DNA from: Sphingobacteriales bacterium
Lineage (GTDB): Bacteria; Bacteroidota; Bacteroidia; Chitinophagales; Chitinophagaceae
Direction: 5' to 3'
Length of the DNA stretch: 58,584 nt
Assembly: GCA_027491165.1 (NCBI GenBank)
Contig: JAIXWS010000111.1
Coordinates: 1 to 58,584, forward strand
A program made the position numbers and the translations under genes. Of this stretch, positions 8,355 to 16,833 are shown one piece after another. Below the pieces are notes generated by a model. It made no database searches, was not told where the DNA came from, and saw only the letters and a list, made by a program, of their open reading frames with translations. Each line of letters opens with the position of its first letter. Within the stretch, counting starts at the first letter, position 1.

Positions 8355-8534
8355 ATGAGTACAATAAAGTGGATAGTATTGTTGTTGTTGCTAAGTTCTG
8401 CATTGGTATTAATTGGCGCTATGGCTAAAATCCAACACTGGGAAAACTTGAAAGTACTGATGCTGCTGGGTTTAGCTATGCAATTTGGCGTTATAGTGTA
8501 TGCACTTATTTTAATGGTTAGCAAAAAGAAATAA
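8355..8534 (+). CDS. Small GldL-like membrane protein
   Basis: 59 residues with two predicted membrane helices (about 5-24 and 33-56) and a KKK C-terminus. The turn LIGAMAKIQHWENLKVLML strongly resembles the start of GldL, the inner membrane T9SS motor protein, in which a similar GALFKIQHWPGA turn joins the two helices. There is no room for GldL's long cytoplasmic part. The gene ends four bases before thiL, so the two are probably cotranscribed. It could be a stand-alone relative of the GldL membrane hairpin or an unrelated small membrane protein that shares the motif. Confidence 0.65.
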   Translation: MSTIKWIVLLLLLSSALVLIGAMAKIQHWENLKVLMLLGLAMQFGVIVYALILMVSKKK

Positions 8535-8538
8535 AAAA

Positions 8539-9561
8539 ATGGAACGTACCGAAATAGAAAGTCTGGGCGAATTTGGGTTGATTCAACACCTCACCCAAAA
8601 CAACGAAACCCGCCAAGCTAGTACCATGCTGAGTGTAGGTGATGATGCTGCTGTCATTGATCACTTTGGTAAGCAAACTGTCATCACAACGGATATGCTT
8701 ATCGAGGGCATTCACTTCGATTTAATGTATACACCCCTCAAACACCTTGGCTATAAAGCAGTAGCTGTTAATGTTTCGGATCTATGTGCTATGATGGCCA
8801 CTCCATCGCATATCACAATGAGTGTTGCCTTTTCCAATCGTTTCTCGGTAGAAGCATTAGACGAATTTTATGAAGGCGTTTATGCTGCTTGCGATAAATA
8901 CAATGTGGATTTGGTGGGTGGCGATACTTGCACCTCACCTAAAGGCTTTATTATTAGCGTCACGGCTGTTGGTGAGGTAACTAATAGTCATTATGTTACA
9001 CGCGACAAAGCACAGGTTAATGATCTTATTTGCGCTACAGGCGACCTTGGTGCAGCTTATATCGGACTTCAATTATTGGAGCGAGAAAAAAGGATATTTT
9101 TAGAGAATCCCAAAATTCAGCCAGACCTGCAGCAAAAAGAACACGTGATTGGTAAAATATTGAAACCTGAGGCTAGGGTAGATGTGGTGGAATGGTTACA
9201 AGAAAACAAAATCGTGCCCACCTCAATGATGGATATTAGCGATGGTTTAAGTTCCGATATTTTGCACATATGCCGACAAAGCAATGTGGGTTGTGTTATC
9301 TACGACGAAAAACTTCCTATTCACAACCAAACCAAAGAAATGGCCATGGAATTTGGACTCAGCGGTACATCTTGTGCCCTCAATGGTGGCGAAGATTATG
9401 AGCTGTTGTTTACTATTCCCCAGTCCGACTACGAAAAAATTGTCCTGAGTGAAAAAATCAGTGTTATTGGTTATATCACTAAGCCCGAAGATGGCACAAA
9501 CCTGATTACCCAACAAGGTAATAAGCATAAACTAGTAGCTCAAGGTTGGCAAGCATTTTAG
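8539..9561 (+). CDS. thiL: Thiamine-monophosphate kinase
   Basis: 340 residues. ThiL phosphorylates thiamine monophosphate to thiamine diphosphate with ATP, the last step of cofactor synthesis. The PurM/AIR synthase-like fold is recognisable: GDDAAVI and TTDMLIEGIHFD near the N-terminus (Mg-ATP ligands), VAVNVSDLCAM, DLVGGDTC, and DISDGLSSDI. Four bases after the small GldL-like gene, probably same transcript. No other thi gene is in the window. Confidence 0.95.
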   Translation: MERTEIESLGEFGLIQHLTQNNETRQASTMLSVGDDAAVIDHFGKQTVITTDMLIEGIHFDLMYTPLKHLGYKAVAVNVSDLCAMMATPSHITMSVAFSNRFSVEALDEFYEGVYAACDKYNVDLVGGDTCTSPKGFIISVTAVGEVTNSHYVTRDKAQVNDLICATGDLGAAYIGLQLLEREKRIFLENPKIQPDLQQKEHVIGKILKPEARVDVVEWLQENKIVPTSMMDISDGLSSDILHICRQSNVGCVIYDEKLPIHNQTKEMAMEFGLSGTSCALNGGEDYELLFTIPQSDYEKIVLSEKISVIGYITKPEDGTNLITQQGNKHKLVAQGWQAF

Positions 9562-9622
9562 CACTCTTGGTGCAAATTAGTGTATTGTAAAAGCTGCACT
9601 AAAAATTATTTTTAAGAAAACA

Positions 9623-9653
9623 TTTGTAAAATCACTTGTCTTTTATAATTTTA
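9623..9653 (+). promoter_or_regulatory. Promoter of the EGF-like lipoprotein gene
   Basis: TTTG (9623-9626) and TAATTTTA (9646-9653) are separated by 19 bases, close to the Bacteroidota consensus. The ATG is 21 bases downstream. Confidence 0.5.
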
Positions 9654-9674
9654 GAGCTAAATAACATAAAAAGT

Positions 9675-10208
9675 ATGCAATTTTTGAAGAAGATTATTTT
9701 ATCGACCGCTTCTATTTTTACCCTTTCTGCAGCTTTGTTTTTGTCGTCTTGCGCGCCTAAAAATAGTTGCGATACCTTGGTTTGTAAAAATGGAGGTACT
9801 TGTGCAGCAGACTTTTGTAATTGCCCGACTGGCTTCGATGGTCCAGAATGTCAAAATAAAATTACTGACAGATATATTGGTACCTATGCTGGGCTTACCA
9901 ACCCTCGTAACGGTCAACCTTTTCATAAAGACACAGTAGATGTATATACTGCTAGTGGTTCAATGAAATTATCTGTAGTTCGCCGTAGAAGATCAGATGC
10001 TATCTATACCGGTATTCTCGATAATAAAACCAACACCGTTATCATTAATGATGTGGTAACTGCAGCAATGACCTCTATCGTCAATGTTACTATAAAAGCC
10101 CCAACTTCTGTGTCTCCCAAACGTACAATCATCATGAATGTTGAAGATTATGTTAATGGTATAAGAACAGAGAACTTAGTATTTAATGGTGAATTAGTTG
10201 CACAATAA
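9675..10208 (+). CDS. Lipoprotein with an EGF-like domain
   Basis: 177 residues from the ATG at 9675; a TTG at 9636 lies in the promoter. A lipoprotein signal peptide ends at LSSC. Right after it comes one EGF-like domain with six cysteines in the pattern C-x4-C-x5-C-x4-C-x-C-x8-C, including CKNGGTC and CPTGFDGPEC. The remaining 120 residues are beta-rich and unrecognised. Single EGF domains are known in Bacteroidota surface lipoproteins and usually mediate protein contacts. Function unknown. Ends in its own terminator. Confidence 0.75.
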   Translation: MQFLKKIILSTASIFTLSAALFLSSCAPKNSCDTLVCKNGGTCAADFCNCPTGFDGPECQNKITDRYIGTYAGLTNPRNGQPFHKDTVDVYTASGSMKLSVVRRRRSDAIYTGILDNKTNTVIINDVVTAAMTSIVNVTIKAPTSVSPKRTIIMNVEDYVNGIRTENLVFNGELVAQ

Positions 10209-10227
10209 ATCCTATTTAATATTATTG

Positions 10228-10260
10228 GGGCAACTCTCTTTTTGAGTTGCCCTTTTTTTT
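10228..10260 (+). terminator. Terminator after the EGF-like lipoprotein gene
   Basis: GGGCAACTC (10228-10236) pairs with GAGTTGCCC (10244-10252), followed by eight Ts. Confidence 0.92.
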
Positions 10261-10269
10261 TATCTAGTT

Positions 10270-10587
10270 ATGAACGAGAGAATTGAAAAAATAAAAACAT
10301 TTTTGCAGTCAAGCCCCAATGATTTATTTCTCAACCATGCCTTGGCTTTGGAGTATATCAAAATAGGAGAAGAATTGTTGGCCCTAAATTGCTTCGAAAA
10401 AAACAGACAAATTGACCCTAAGTACGTGGCCACTTATTATCATTTGGGCAAGTTGCTGGAAAGGGTAAACCGCAATAATGAGGCGCTCGAAACCTACCAG
10501 GTGGGTATGATTATGGCCAAGGAAGCGAAAGACCAACATAGTTATAATGAACTTATGGGCGCTTATGAAGATTTGGAAGACAGGTAA
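10270..10587 (+). CDS. Small TPR protein
   Basis: 105 residues with two to three tetratricopeptide repeats: LALEYIKIGEELLALNCFEK, then VATYYHLGKLLERVNRNNEA and a partial third. No signal peptide, so cytosolic; a protein-protein adaptor of unknown partner. It precedes tilS by 25 bases on the same strand and is probably cotranscribed. Confidence 0.8.
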   Translation: MNERIEKIKTFLQSSPNDLFLNHALALEYIKIGEELLALNCFEKNRQIDPKYVATYYHLGKLLERVNRNNEALETYQVGMIMAKEAKDQHSYNELMGAYEDLEDR

Positions 10588-10612
10588 AGGGCCTTAATCA
10601 ATAGAATTTACT

Positions 10613-11950
10613 ATGGACGATTTTTTGAAAAAATTCGAATTGCATTGGAAGGCCAATCGATTTCCCAATAAAAACGAGCTAATATTAGTGGCTCTGAGTG
10701 GCGGAAAAGACTCAATGGCCTTGGCTACAATCTTGCAACAACAAGGCTATTCTATTGCAATAGCCCATTGCAATTATCAACTTCGAGATGAAGCTTCTAA
10801 TCTGGATGAACAATTGGTTAGGGATTGGGCTAGACAACAAAATGTTAGACAGCACCTGGTACGATTTGATACCAAAAATAAAATGCTGGAGCTTAAAATG
10901 GGCCTCCAGGAAACGGCACGTATCTTGCGCTACAGTTGGTTTCAATCATTATGTATAGAAAATAAATACACTGCTATTGCTACTGCCCACCACGCAAATG
11001 ACAATGCGGAAACATTGTTGATCAATCTATGTAAGGGCACTGGCATAAGCGGATTGCATGGTATTCCCGTTCGCAATGAAAATGTTATTCGTCCATTTTT
11101 GTTTGCTACAAGACAAGAAATCGACCAATTTGTGCGCGTCTATAAAGTGCCTTTTCGTGAAGATGAATCCAATGCTGGCACCCAATATTTGCGTAATGCA
11201 GTGCGGCATAACATCATTCCCGCTTTAAATGAACTTTTCCCCAACCTCGTAGATAGGCTTTATAAAACTACTCAAAGAATAAAACAAGTCGAGATAATCT
11301 ACAATGAAGCGATTAAGCTAGAGCAAAAAAAGTTGATAGAGAAGCGTGGTCTTGACGAGTATATTTCAATTTTAAAGCTCAAAAAACAAGTTGGTTTTGA
11401 AGCTATTTGTTATGAAATTTTCAAGACCTATCATTTTAGTGCAGCGCAAATACCCGAGATTATAAGTTTAATGAACAGTGCGTCTGGGCGATTTATTTCC
11501 TCCGCTACCCACAAAGTAGTAAAAGACAGAAATTTCCTCATTATTACCAGCAATGCTAGTTGTGATTCTGAATTGATTTTAATTCAAAGTGAGCAAGCCT
11601 TAATAGAAACTACTGAAGGTCAATTTTCCGTTAAGCTCATAGATCCTCAAGATTTTTTAAATCCTGATGCCAACACTGCCTTTATCGATGCAGATGCAAT
11701 TGCTTTTCCGTTAATACTCCGAAAATGGAAAACGGCTGATTATTTTTATCCCCTGGGTATGGGTCTTAAAAAGAAAAAGTTAAGCAGGTTTTTTATAGAC
11801 CAAAAAATACCACTTCATTTAAAAAGTAAAATTTGGATTGTGGAATCCAATAGAAAAATAGTGTGGATTTCGGGTTTGCGACTCGATGAACGGTTCAAAA
11901 TCAATGGCCACACAAAAAAAGTGTTGCAAATAACATTTTTACCCCATTAA
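10613..11950 (+). CDS. tilS: tRNA(Ile)-lysidine synthase
   Basis: 445 residues. TilS adds lysine to C34 of the CAU-anticodon tRNA-Ile so that it reads AUA codons. The PP-loop ATP-binding motif SGGKDS is at 29-34, followed by IAIAHCNYQLR and ATAHHANDNAETLL. The C-terminal half carries the substrate-binding domain, and the TilS C-terminal domain (DYFYPLGMGLKKKKLSRFF) is present. Full length, between a TPR gene and a FAH-family gene on the same strand. Confidence 0.95.
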   Translation: MDDFLKKFELHWKANRFPNKNELILVALSGGKDSMALATILQQQGYSIAIAHCNYQLRDEASNLDEQLVRDWARQQNVRQHLVRFDTKNKMLELKMGLQETARILRYSWFQSLCIENKYTAIATAHHANDNAETLLINLCKGTGISGLHGIPVRNENVIRPFLFATRQEIDQFVRVYKVPFREDESNAGTQYLRNAVRHNIIPALNELFPNLVDRLYKTTQRIKQVEIIYNEAIKLEQKKLIEKRGLDEYISILKLKKQVGFEAICYEIFKTYHFSAAQIPEIISLMNSASGRFISSATHKVVKDRNFLIITSNASCDSELILIQSEQALIETTEGQFSVKLIDPQDFLNPDANTAFIDADAIAFPLILRKWKTADYFYPLGMGLKKKKLSRFFIDQKIPLHLKSKIWIVESNRKIVWISGLRLDERFKINGHTKKVLQITFLPH

Positions 11951-11997
11951 GTCATTTCCATAGAGTATTTTTGTGCTTTGAAACTTGCCTTCCGTTT

Positions 11998-12609
11998 ATG
12001 AAGATTATATGTATTGGTCGCAATTATGCAGAACACGCCAAAGAGCTGAATAATAATATACCTACCGAGCCAGTAATTTTTTTGAAACCAAAGACGGCTC
12101 TGCTTGTTGATGGGAAATCACTTTATTATCCTGAATTTACTAACGATCTGCAATACGAATGTGAATTGGTAATCAGGATGTCCAAAAATGGAAAGTACAT
12201 ACAAGAAAAGTTTGCTCGTAAATATTATAATGCAATGAGCCTGGGTATTGATTTTACCGCCCGAGATATTCAACAAAAACAAAAAGAAAAAGGACTCCCT
12301 TGGGAAATTGCAAAATCGTTTGATGGTTCTGCAGCGGTGGGTGCATTTATGCCAATTGATGAGGAAGCCGATATGCAAAAAATAAACTTTGAACTCAAAA
12401 TAAACAACGAAACAAAGCAAATAGGTGATACTAGTGATATGTTGTTTAGTATTGATCAATTAATTGCCTATACCTCCCAGTTTTTTACATTGAACATAGG
12501 CGATCTTATTTTTACAGGTACACCCAGCGGTGTTGGTTCTCTCTCTGTTACCGACCAGCTAGATGGTTATCTTGAGGGTAAGCGTGTCTTATCCTGTCTT
12601 ATAAAATAA
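11998..12609 (+). CDS. Fumarylacetoacetate hydrolase family protein
   Basis: 203 residues starting at the ATG at 11998, which gives the standard MKIICIGRNYAEHAKEL start of the short FAH family (an upstream TTG adds only nine unlikely residues). Metal-binding acids appear in YECELVIRM, and GIDFTARDIQ, KSFDGSAAVG and TGTPSGVG are family motifs. Relatives include acylpyruvases, oxaloacetate decarboxylases and 2-hydroxyhepta-2,4-dienedioate isomerases; the exact substrate cannot be chosen from the sequence. It lies 47 bases after tilS. Confidence 0.88.
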   Translation: MKIICIGRNYAEHAKELNNNIPTEPVIFLKPKTALLVDGKSLYYPEFTNDLQYECELVIRMSKNGKYIQEKFARKYYNAMSLGIDFTARDIQQKQKEKGLPWEIAKSFDGSAAVGAFMPIDEEADMQKINFELKINNETKQIGDTSDMLFSIDQLIAYTSQFFTLNIGDLIFTGTPSGVGSLSVTDQLDGYLEGKRVLSCLIK

Positions 12610-12619
12610 CGATCTGCTC

Positions 12620-13114
12620 ATGCGTTTTTTATTGCTGTTTTTGGTATTTTCATTTGTTGCTGTTTGTCCCTTAAAGGCACAAAATGCCGCTCCGAGAATA
12701 GGTTGTAAGGACGCCACCATATTGTTGCAGGCTGCAGAACTCAAGCAAAATTTATCCAAGCAAGGTTTTGAGGTGTTGAATGACGCTATGCTCAGTATGG
12801 AGTCTCGAGAAGATTTTCCTATTCTTGTTCGATTGCAGGCTGGGATTTATTATCAAATTGTGTTCATGGGTAATACACGCAGCAAGCGTATGTACCTCGA
12901 CTTATATGGCCCCAATAAGGAAGCTGTATTGCATAAAGAGCAAGAGCCCTTAAAAAGTACCAATGTTATTTCCTTTTCATTTTCCCCAAGTGCGAGTGGA
13001 GACTATACTTTTTTGTTGAGTCAAACTATGAAGCAAGAGTTACTTAAATTCAAAGAGAAAGTAACAGTTTGTGGCAGTTTTTGTATTCTGAGATTAAAGC
13101 AATCAGATAAATAA
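12620..13114 (+). CDS. Secreted protein of unknown function
   Basis: 164 residues. A signal peptide (MRFLLLFLVF to PLKAQ) points to export to the periplasm or outer membrane; there is no lipobox cysteine at the cleavage site. The mature part is alternating strands with two late cysteines (VTVCGSFCIL). I do not recognise the family. It sits 10 bases after the FAH gene and 13 before ung, so it probably belongs to their transcript. Confidence 0.7.
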   Translation: MRFLLLFLVFSFVAVCPLKAQNAAPRIGCKDATILLQAAELKQNLSKQGFEVLNDAMLSMESREDFPILVRLQAGIYYQIVFMGNTRSKRMYLDLYGPNKEAVLHKEQEPLKSTNVISFSFSPSASGDYTFLLSQTMKQELLKFKEKVTVCGSFCILRLKQSDK

Positions 13115-13127
13115 ATGGAATCTTTTT

Positions 13128-13805
13128 ATGCTAGACCTTAGTTTAGAAGCCTCTTGGGAACGGGAATTGGGTGATGAGATGGGTAAAGATTATTATGCCG
13201 CAATAGGCCAATTTTTAAAGGCAGAAATGGATCAGGGAAAAGTAGTTTATCCTAAATCAACTGATATTTTTAATGCATTTTCGCTTTGCCCTTTTCCCCA
13301 AGTAAAAGTGGTTATTCTAGGCCAAGACCCTTATCACAATCCCTTACAAGCCCACGGACTTTGTTTTTCCGTTGCAAATGGGATAGCTCCACCGCCCTCT
13401 TTGGTGAATATTTTTAAAGAAATAAAATCAGATTTGGGTTTTGATATTCCAACTACCGGTAATCTGAACAACTGGGCTAAACAAGGCGTATTGCTCTTAA
13501 ATGCCTCTTTAACTGTTGAAGCTCATTTGCCCATGTCTCATAGTAAAATTGGCTGGCAAATTTTTACAGATGCGATCATTAAAAAATTATCTGAACAAAG
13601 AGAAAACCTAGTGTTTTTGTTGTGGGGTAAATTTGCCCAAAGTAAGGCAGTAATGATTGATGCTAATAAACACTTGATCCTCCAAGCAGCCCATCCATCG
13701 CCACTTTCGGCATACAATGGTTTTTGGGGTTGTAGGCATTTTAGCAAGACAAATGAATATTTGCTTAGCCATCATTTCAGCCCAATTGATTGGCAACTGC
13801 CATAG
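13128..13805 (+). CDS. ung: Uracil-DNA glycosylase
   Basis: 225 residues, family 1. It removes uracil from DNA to start base excision repair. The water-activating motif GQDPYH is at 65-70 (catalytic Asp67) and the DNA-intercalation loop HPSPLSAYNGFWGCRHF lies near the C-terminus. It closes the plus-strand run that starts at tilS. Confidence 0.97.
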   Translation: MLDLSLEASWERELGDEMGKDYYAAIGQFLKAEMDQGKVVYPKSTDIFNAFSLCPFPQVKVVILGQDPYHNPLQAHGLCFSVANGIAPPPSLVNIFKEIKSDLGFDIPTTGNLNNWAKQGVLLLNASLTVEAHLPMSHSKIGWQIFTDAIIKKLSEQRENLVFLLWGKFAQSKAVMIDANKHLILQAAHPSPLSAYNGFWGCRHFSKTNEYLLSHHFSPIDWQLP

Positions 13806-13911
13806 AGTGCCATGAGCAGCTAGATGTTGAGCTGTAAGATTATCCTGTACTTCAGTGTTGGTAATAATAATTTGAACAAATGATGTAGCTCAGTTCAAAA
13901 AAAAACGGCTA

Positions 13912-14475
13912 TTAAACAGTCATGATTTCTTTCTCCTTGTCTTTGCAAACAGCATCAATAGCGATAATTTCTTTGTCGGTAATGCCTTGAATGCTCGCTT
14001 CGGCATCTTTTGCCGCATCTTCACTCATACCATCCTTTTGTAATTTTTTAATAGCTTCGATACCATCACGGCGAATAGAGCGAATCGCTACTTTAGCTTG
14101 CTCCCCTTCACCATTTACCCGTTTTACCAGGTCTTTACGACGTTCCTCCGTTAGTGGCGGTAAAAACAAGCGAATAATATTACCATCGTTAGACGGGTTA
14201 AGACCAATATTAGAAGCGATAATGGCTCTTTCTATGGGTTGAAACATGTTTTTTTCCCAAGGTTGGAGCGTTATGGTTCTGGCATCTGGAGTAGCAATGT
14301 TCGCTACTTGCCCTAATGGTGTTGGATTACCATAATATTCAACCATAATGCCATCAAGTATCTGTGGGTTTGCTTTCCCTGCACGCACACGAGAAAGTTC
14401 GAGCTCAAGGTGTTGGATGGCTTTGCGCATCAATTGTGCTGTATTGCTGATAATATTTTCTACCGTATCGTTCAT
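13912..14475 (-). CDS. frr: Ribosome recycling factor
   Basis: 187 residues. RRF splits the post-termination ribosome with EF-G. The two-domain layout is clear: long helices with LSRVRAGKANPQILDGIMVEYYG, a middle domain with LPPLTEERRKDLVKR, and a C-terminal helix ending in KDKEKEIMTV. pyrH, the usual upstream partner, is absent; frr is transcribed alone, with a divergent ABC permease gene upstream. Confidence 0.97.
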   Translation of the reverse strand: MNDTVENIISNTAQLMRKAIQHLELELSRVRAGKANPQILDGIMVEYYGNPTPLGQVANIATPDARTITLQPWEKNMFQPIERAIIASNIGLNPSNDGNIIRLFLPPLTEERRKDLVKRVNGEGEQAKVAIRSIRRDGIEAIKKLQKDGMSEDAAKDAEASIQGITDKEIIAIDAVCKDKEKEIMTV

Positions 14476-14498
14476 AATAAATGCTATTTTTCAGTGTG

Positions 14499-14506
14499 CA
14501 AATGTA
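14499..14506 (-). promoter_or_regulatory. -7 element of frr
   Basis: On the minus strand TACATTTG matches TAnnTTTG, 23 bases before the frr ATG. No clear -33 box. Confidence 0.45.
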
Positions 14507-14554
14507 AATAATATTGTGCATTTGAAGAATGTCCTTTTCACAGGATTAAGGTAG

Positions 14555-14562
14555 TAACTTTG
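14555..14562 (+). promoter_or_regulatory. -7 element of the permease gene
   Basis: TAACTTTG matches TAnnTTTG, 13 bases before the ATG at 14576, which implies a very short leader. It lies back to back with the frr signal. Confidence 0.45.
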
Positions 14563-14575
14563 TCCCCATTCTATA

Positions 14576-15820
14576 ATGCAGCAACTCCGATTTAATATAA
14601 GCCAAGCTTTGCGCACCATTAGTGCCAATTTGTTGCGCTCTATTATTACTATTTTAATCATTACCCTTGGTATAACCGCATTGGTGGGTATACTTACTGC
14701 CACAGATGTGATGAAAGCGGGTGTGAGTAGTAATTTTAGCAGCTTGGGTGCTAATTCTTTTCAGATAACCAGTGAAATTATCAAAACGAAAAAAAGTCGT
14801 CGTGGAATGAGCTTTTCGTCGAATGATACTAAGAATATTAGCTACGATGACGCAAAAGCGTTTAAAGAAAGATATCTTTTCCCCAATACAACAGTAGGTT
14901 TATCTGTATTAGGTACTATGGTGGCTACTGTTGCAAATGGTCAAGAAAAAACGAATCCTAATATTCGTGTAATGGGCGTAGATCAAAATTATTTGAGTAT
15001 TGCCCAAACTGCTTTGGTGGCTGGCCGCAATATTTCAAATTACGAAGAAGAAAATGGTAATTACGTTTGTGTAATTGGTTTTGCAATAGCTCAAAAATTA
15101 TTTAAAAAGCCCCAAAAGGCCATTAATGAAATGGTTTCAGTAGGTGCGCATAAATTTAGGATTGTAGGTGTGGCCGAAGAAAAGGGTGGTAGTATGATGA
15201 TGGATCAAGACAATATGGTTTTTCTTCCCTTACAAACGGCACGAAATGTTTATGGCGCTGCTACTTCCTTTGCCATTAATGTGTTTGTAAAAGAGGTGAG
15301 CATGAAAAAATTGGCTAGCGAAGAAGCCGAAGGCCTTTTTAGAGGAATTAGGAAAATTCAATTAGGCGATGAAAATAATTTTGCCGTTCAAGAAAATAAT
15401 AGTCTTGTAGAGATCGTGAATAATTTGCTCGGTCAAATAGGTATAGCTGCCATTGCCATAGCTATCGTTACTTTATTGGGTTCTATAATAGGCTTGATGA
15501 ATATTATGTTGGTTTCGGTAGTAGAACGCACGCGCGAAATAGGTATCAGTAAGGCATTGGGTGCTCGCTCATCACTGATTCGACAGCAGTTTTTGTTAGA
15601 GTCTATTTTAATTAGTTTGATGGGTGGAACTTTAGGAATTATATTCAGTTTACTTATTGGTGTTTCTCTTTCTTCTTATTTTGAAGTGGCTTTTGTTATT
15701 CCATGGGCATGGATACTATTGGGTGTTAGCATTTGTACTATTGTAGGGGTAGTATCTGGAATTTATCCCGCACTCAAGGCTTCTAAACTAGATCCAATTG
15801 TTGCGCTACGAATAGCTTAA
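14576..15820 (+). CDS. ABC transporter permease, MacB/FtsX type
   Basis: 414 residues. An N-terminal membrane helix is followed by a large periplasmic MacB-PCD-like domain (about 40-250) and a C-terminal FtsX domain with three helices; LVSVVERTREIGISKALGAR is the diagnostic FtsX signature. Such permeases act as mechanotransmitters for lipoprotein release, peptide or macrolide export. The partner ATPase is not adjacent; rsgA follows after 37 bases. Substrate unknown. Confidence 0.9.
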   Translation: MQQLRFNISQALRTISANLLRSIITILIITLGITALVGILTATDVMKAGVSSNFSSLGANSFQITSEIIKTKKSRRGMSFSSNDTKNISYDDAKAFKERYLFPNTTVGLSVLGTMVATVANGQEKTNPNIRVMGVDQNYLSIAQTALVAGRNISNYEEENGNYVCVIGFAIAQKLFKKPQKAINEMVSVGAHKFRIVGVAEEKGGSMMMDQDNMVFLPLQTARNVYGAATSFAINVFVKEVSMKKLASEEAEGLFRGIRKIQLGDENNFAVQENNSLVEIVNNLLGQIGIAAIAIAIVTLLGSIIGLMNIMLVSVVERTREIGISKALGARSSLIRQQFLLESILISLMGGTLGIIFSLLIGVSLSSYFEVAFVIPWAWILLGVSICTIVGVVSGIYPALKASKLDPIVALRIA

Positions 15821-15857
15821 AATCACATCATTTTTATAAACAATCGAACATAAAATT

Positions 15858-16784
15858 TTGCAAGGCATTATCTATAAATCTACCGGCAGTTGGTACCAAG
15901 TAAAAGACGAGCGAGGTAAGCTATATCGTGCTCGCATTAAAGGAAAGATGAAGATTGATAAGAACATTTCATCTTCTAATCCTGTTGCTGTGGGTGATGT
16001 CGTCTTGATGGATTTGGAAGATAAAGAAGAGGAGCAAGCGATGATACATACTGTGCAAGATCGCCGAAACTATATAGTACGAGTATCCCCTCATAACAAG
16101 CATCAAAAGCATATTGTAGCCTCTAATCTGGATTTGGTTTTATTAATCGCAACCATCACCCAGCCACAAACATCATTGGGCTTTATCGATCGGTTTTTGG
16201 TAACAGCAGAAGCCTATCGGGTTCCTGCAATTTTAGTCATCAACAAAACCGATTTGCTGAGCAAGGAAGATGAATATGACTTACAGCGCTGGCAAAAAAT
16301 TTACGAAGCAGTTGGTTATCGTGTTATGCCCATTTCGGCGCATCATCCAGAGAGTTTGCAGAACTTAAAAGCTATGTTGAAAGATAAAACCACCTTGTTT
16401 AGCGGACATAGCGGTGTGGGTAAAAGCACGCTGATTAACCAACTCATTCCCGATTTAGAATTGCGCACTGAAATTGTTTCGGACTATAGTGGTAAGGGAC
16501 AACATACTACTACTTTTGCCGAGATGTTTGACTTGCCCCATGGAGGTAATATTATCGATACGCCAGGGGTTAAGGAGTTTGGATTAATTGATATGAGTCA
16601 AGATGAATTAGCCTTTTATTTTCCTGAAATGCAAAGGCTGCTCTCCCAATGCCGATTTAATAATTGTAAACACATCAATGAACCAGGTTGTGCTGTAAAA
16701 GCCGCTGTAGAAAAAGACCTTGTAAGTGTGGAGCGCTATCAAAGTTATCTTTCTATTTGGGAATCTATCGCCAAGCCCTGGTAG
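15858..16784 (+). CDS. rsgA: Ribosome small subunit-dependent GTPase A
   Basis: 308 residues. RsgA checks maturation of the 30S decoding centre. The order is OB-fold, then a circularly permuted GTPase with the G4 motif NKTD before the P-loop GHSGVGKS and the G3 DTPGVKEF, then a zinc site CRFNNCKHINEPGC. The start is a TTG at 15858, giving MQGIIYKSTGSWYQV; no ATG or GTG lies nearby in frame, and this N-terminus fits homologues. Confidence 0.95.
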   Translation: MQGIIYKSTGSWYQVKDERGKLYRARIKGKMKIDKNISSSNPVAVGDVVLMDLEDKEEEQAMIHTVQDRRNYIVRVSPHNKHQKHIVASNLDLVLLIATITQPQTSLGFIDRFLVTAEAYRVPAILVINKTDLLSKEDEYDLQRWQKIYEAVGYRVMPISAHHPESLQNLKAMLKDKTTLFSGHSGVGKSTLINQLIPDLELRTEIVSDYSGKGQHTTTFAEMFDLPHGGNIIDTPGVKEFGLIDMSQDELAFYFPEMQRLLSQCRFNNCKHINEPGCAVKAAVEKDLVSVERYQSYLSIWESIAKPW

Positions 16785-16833
16785 CAATTGTATTTCAAAT
16801 AAATCCCCCTTATACCTAAAAATACTTCTGTTC

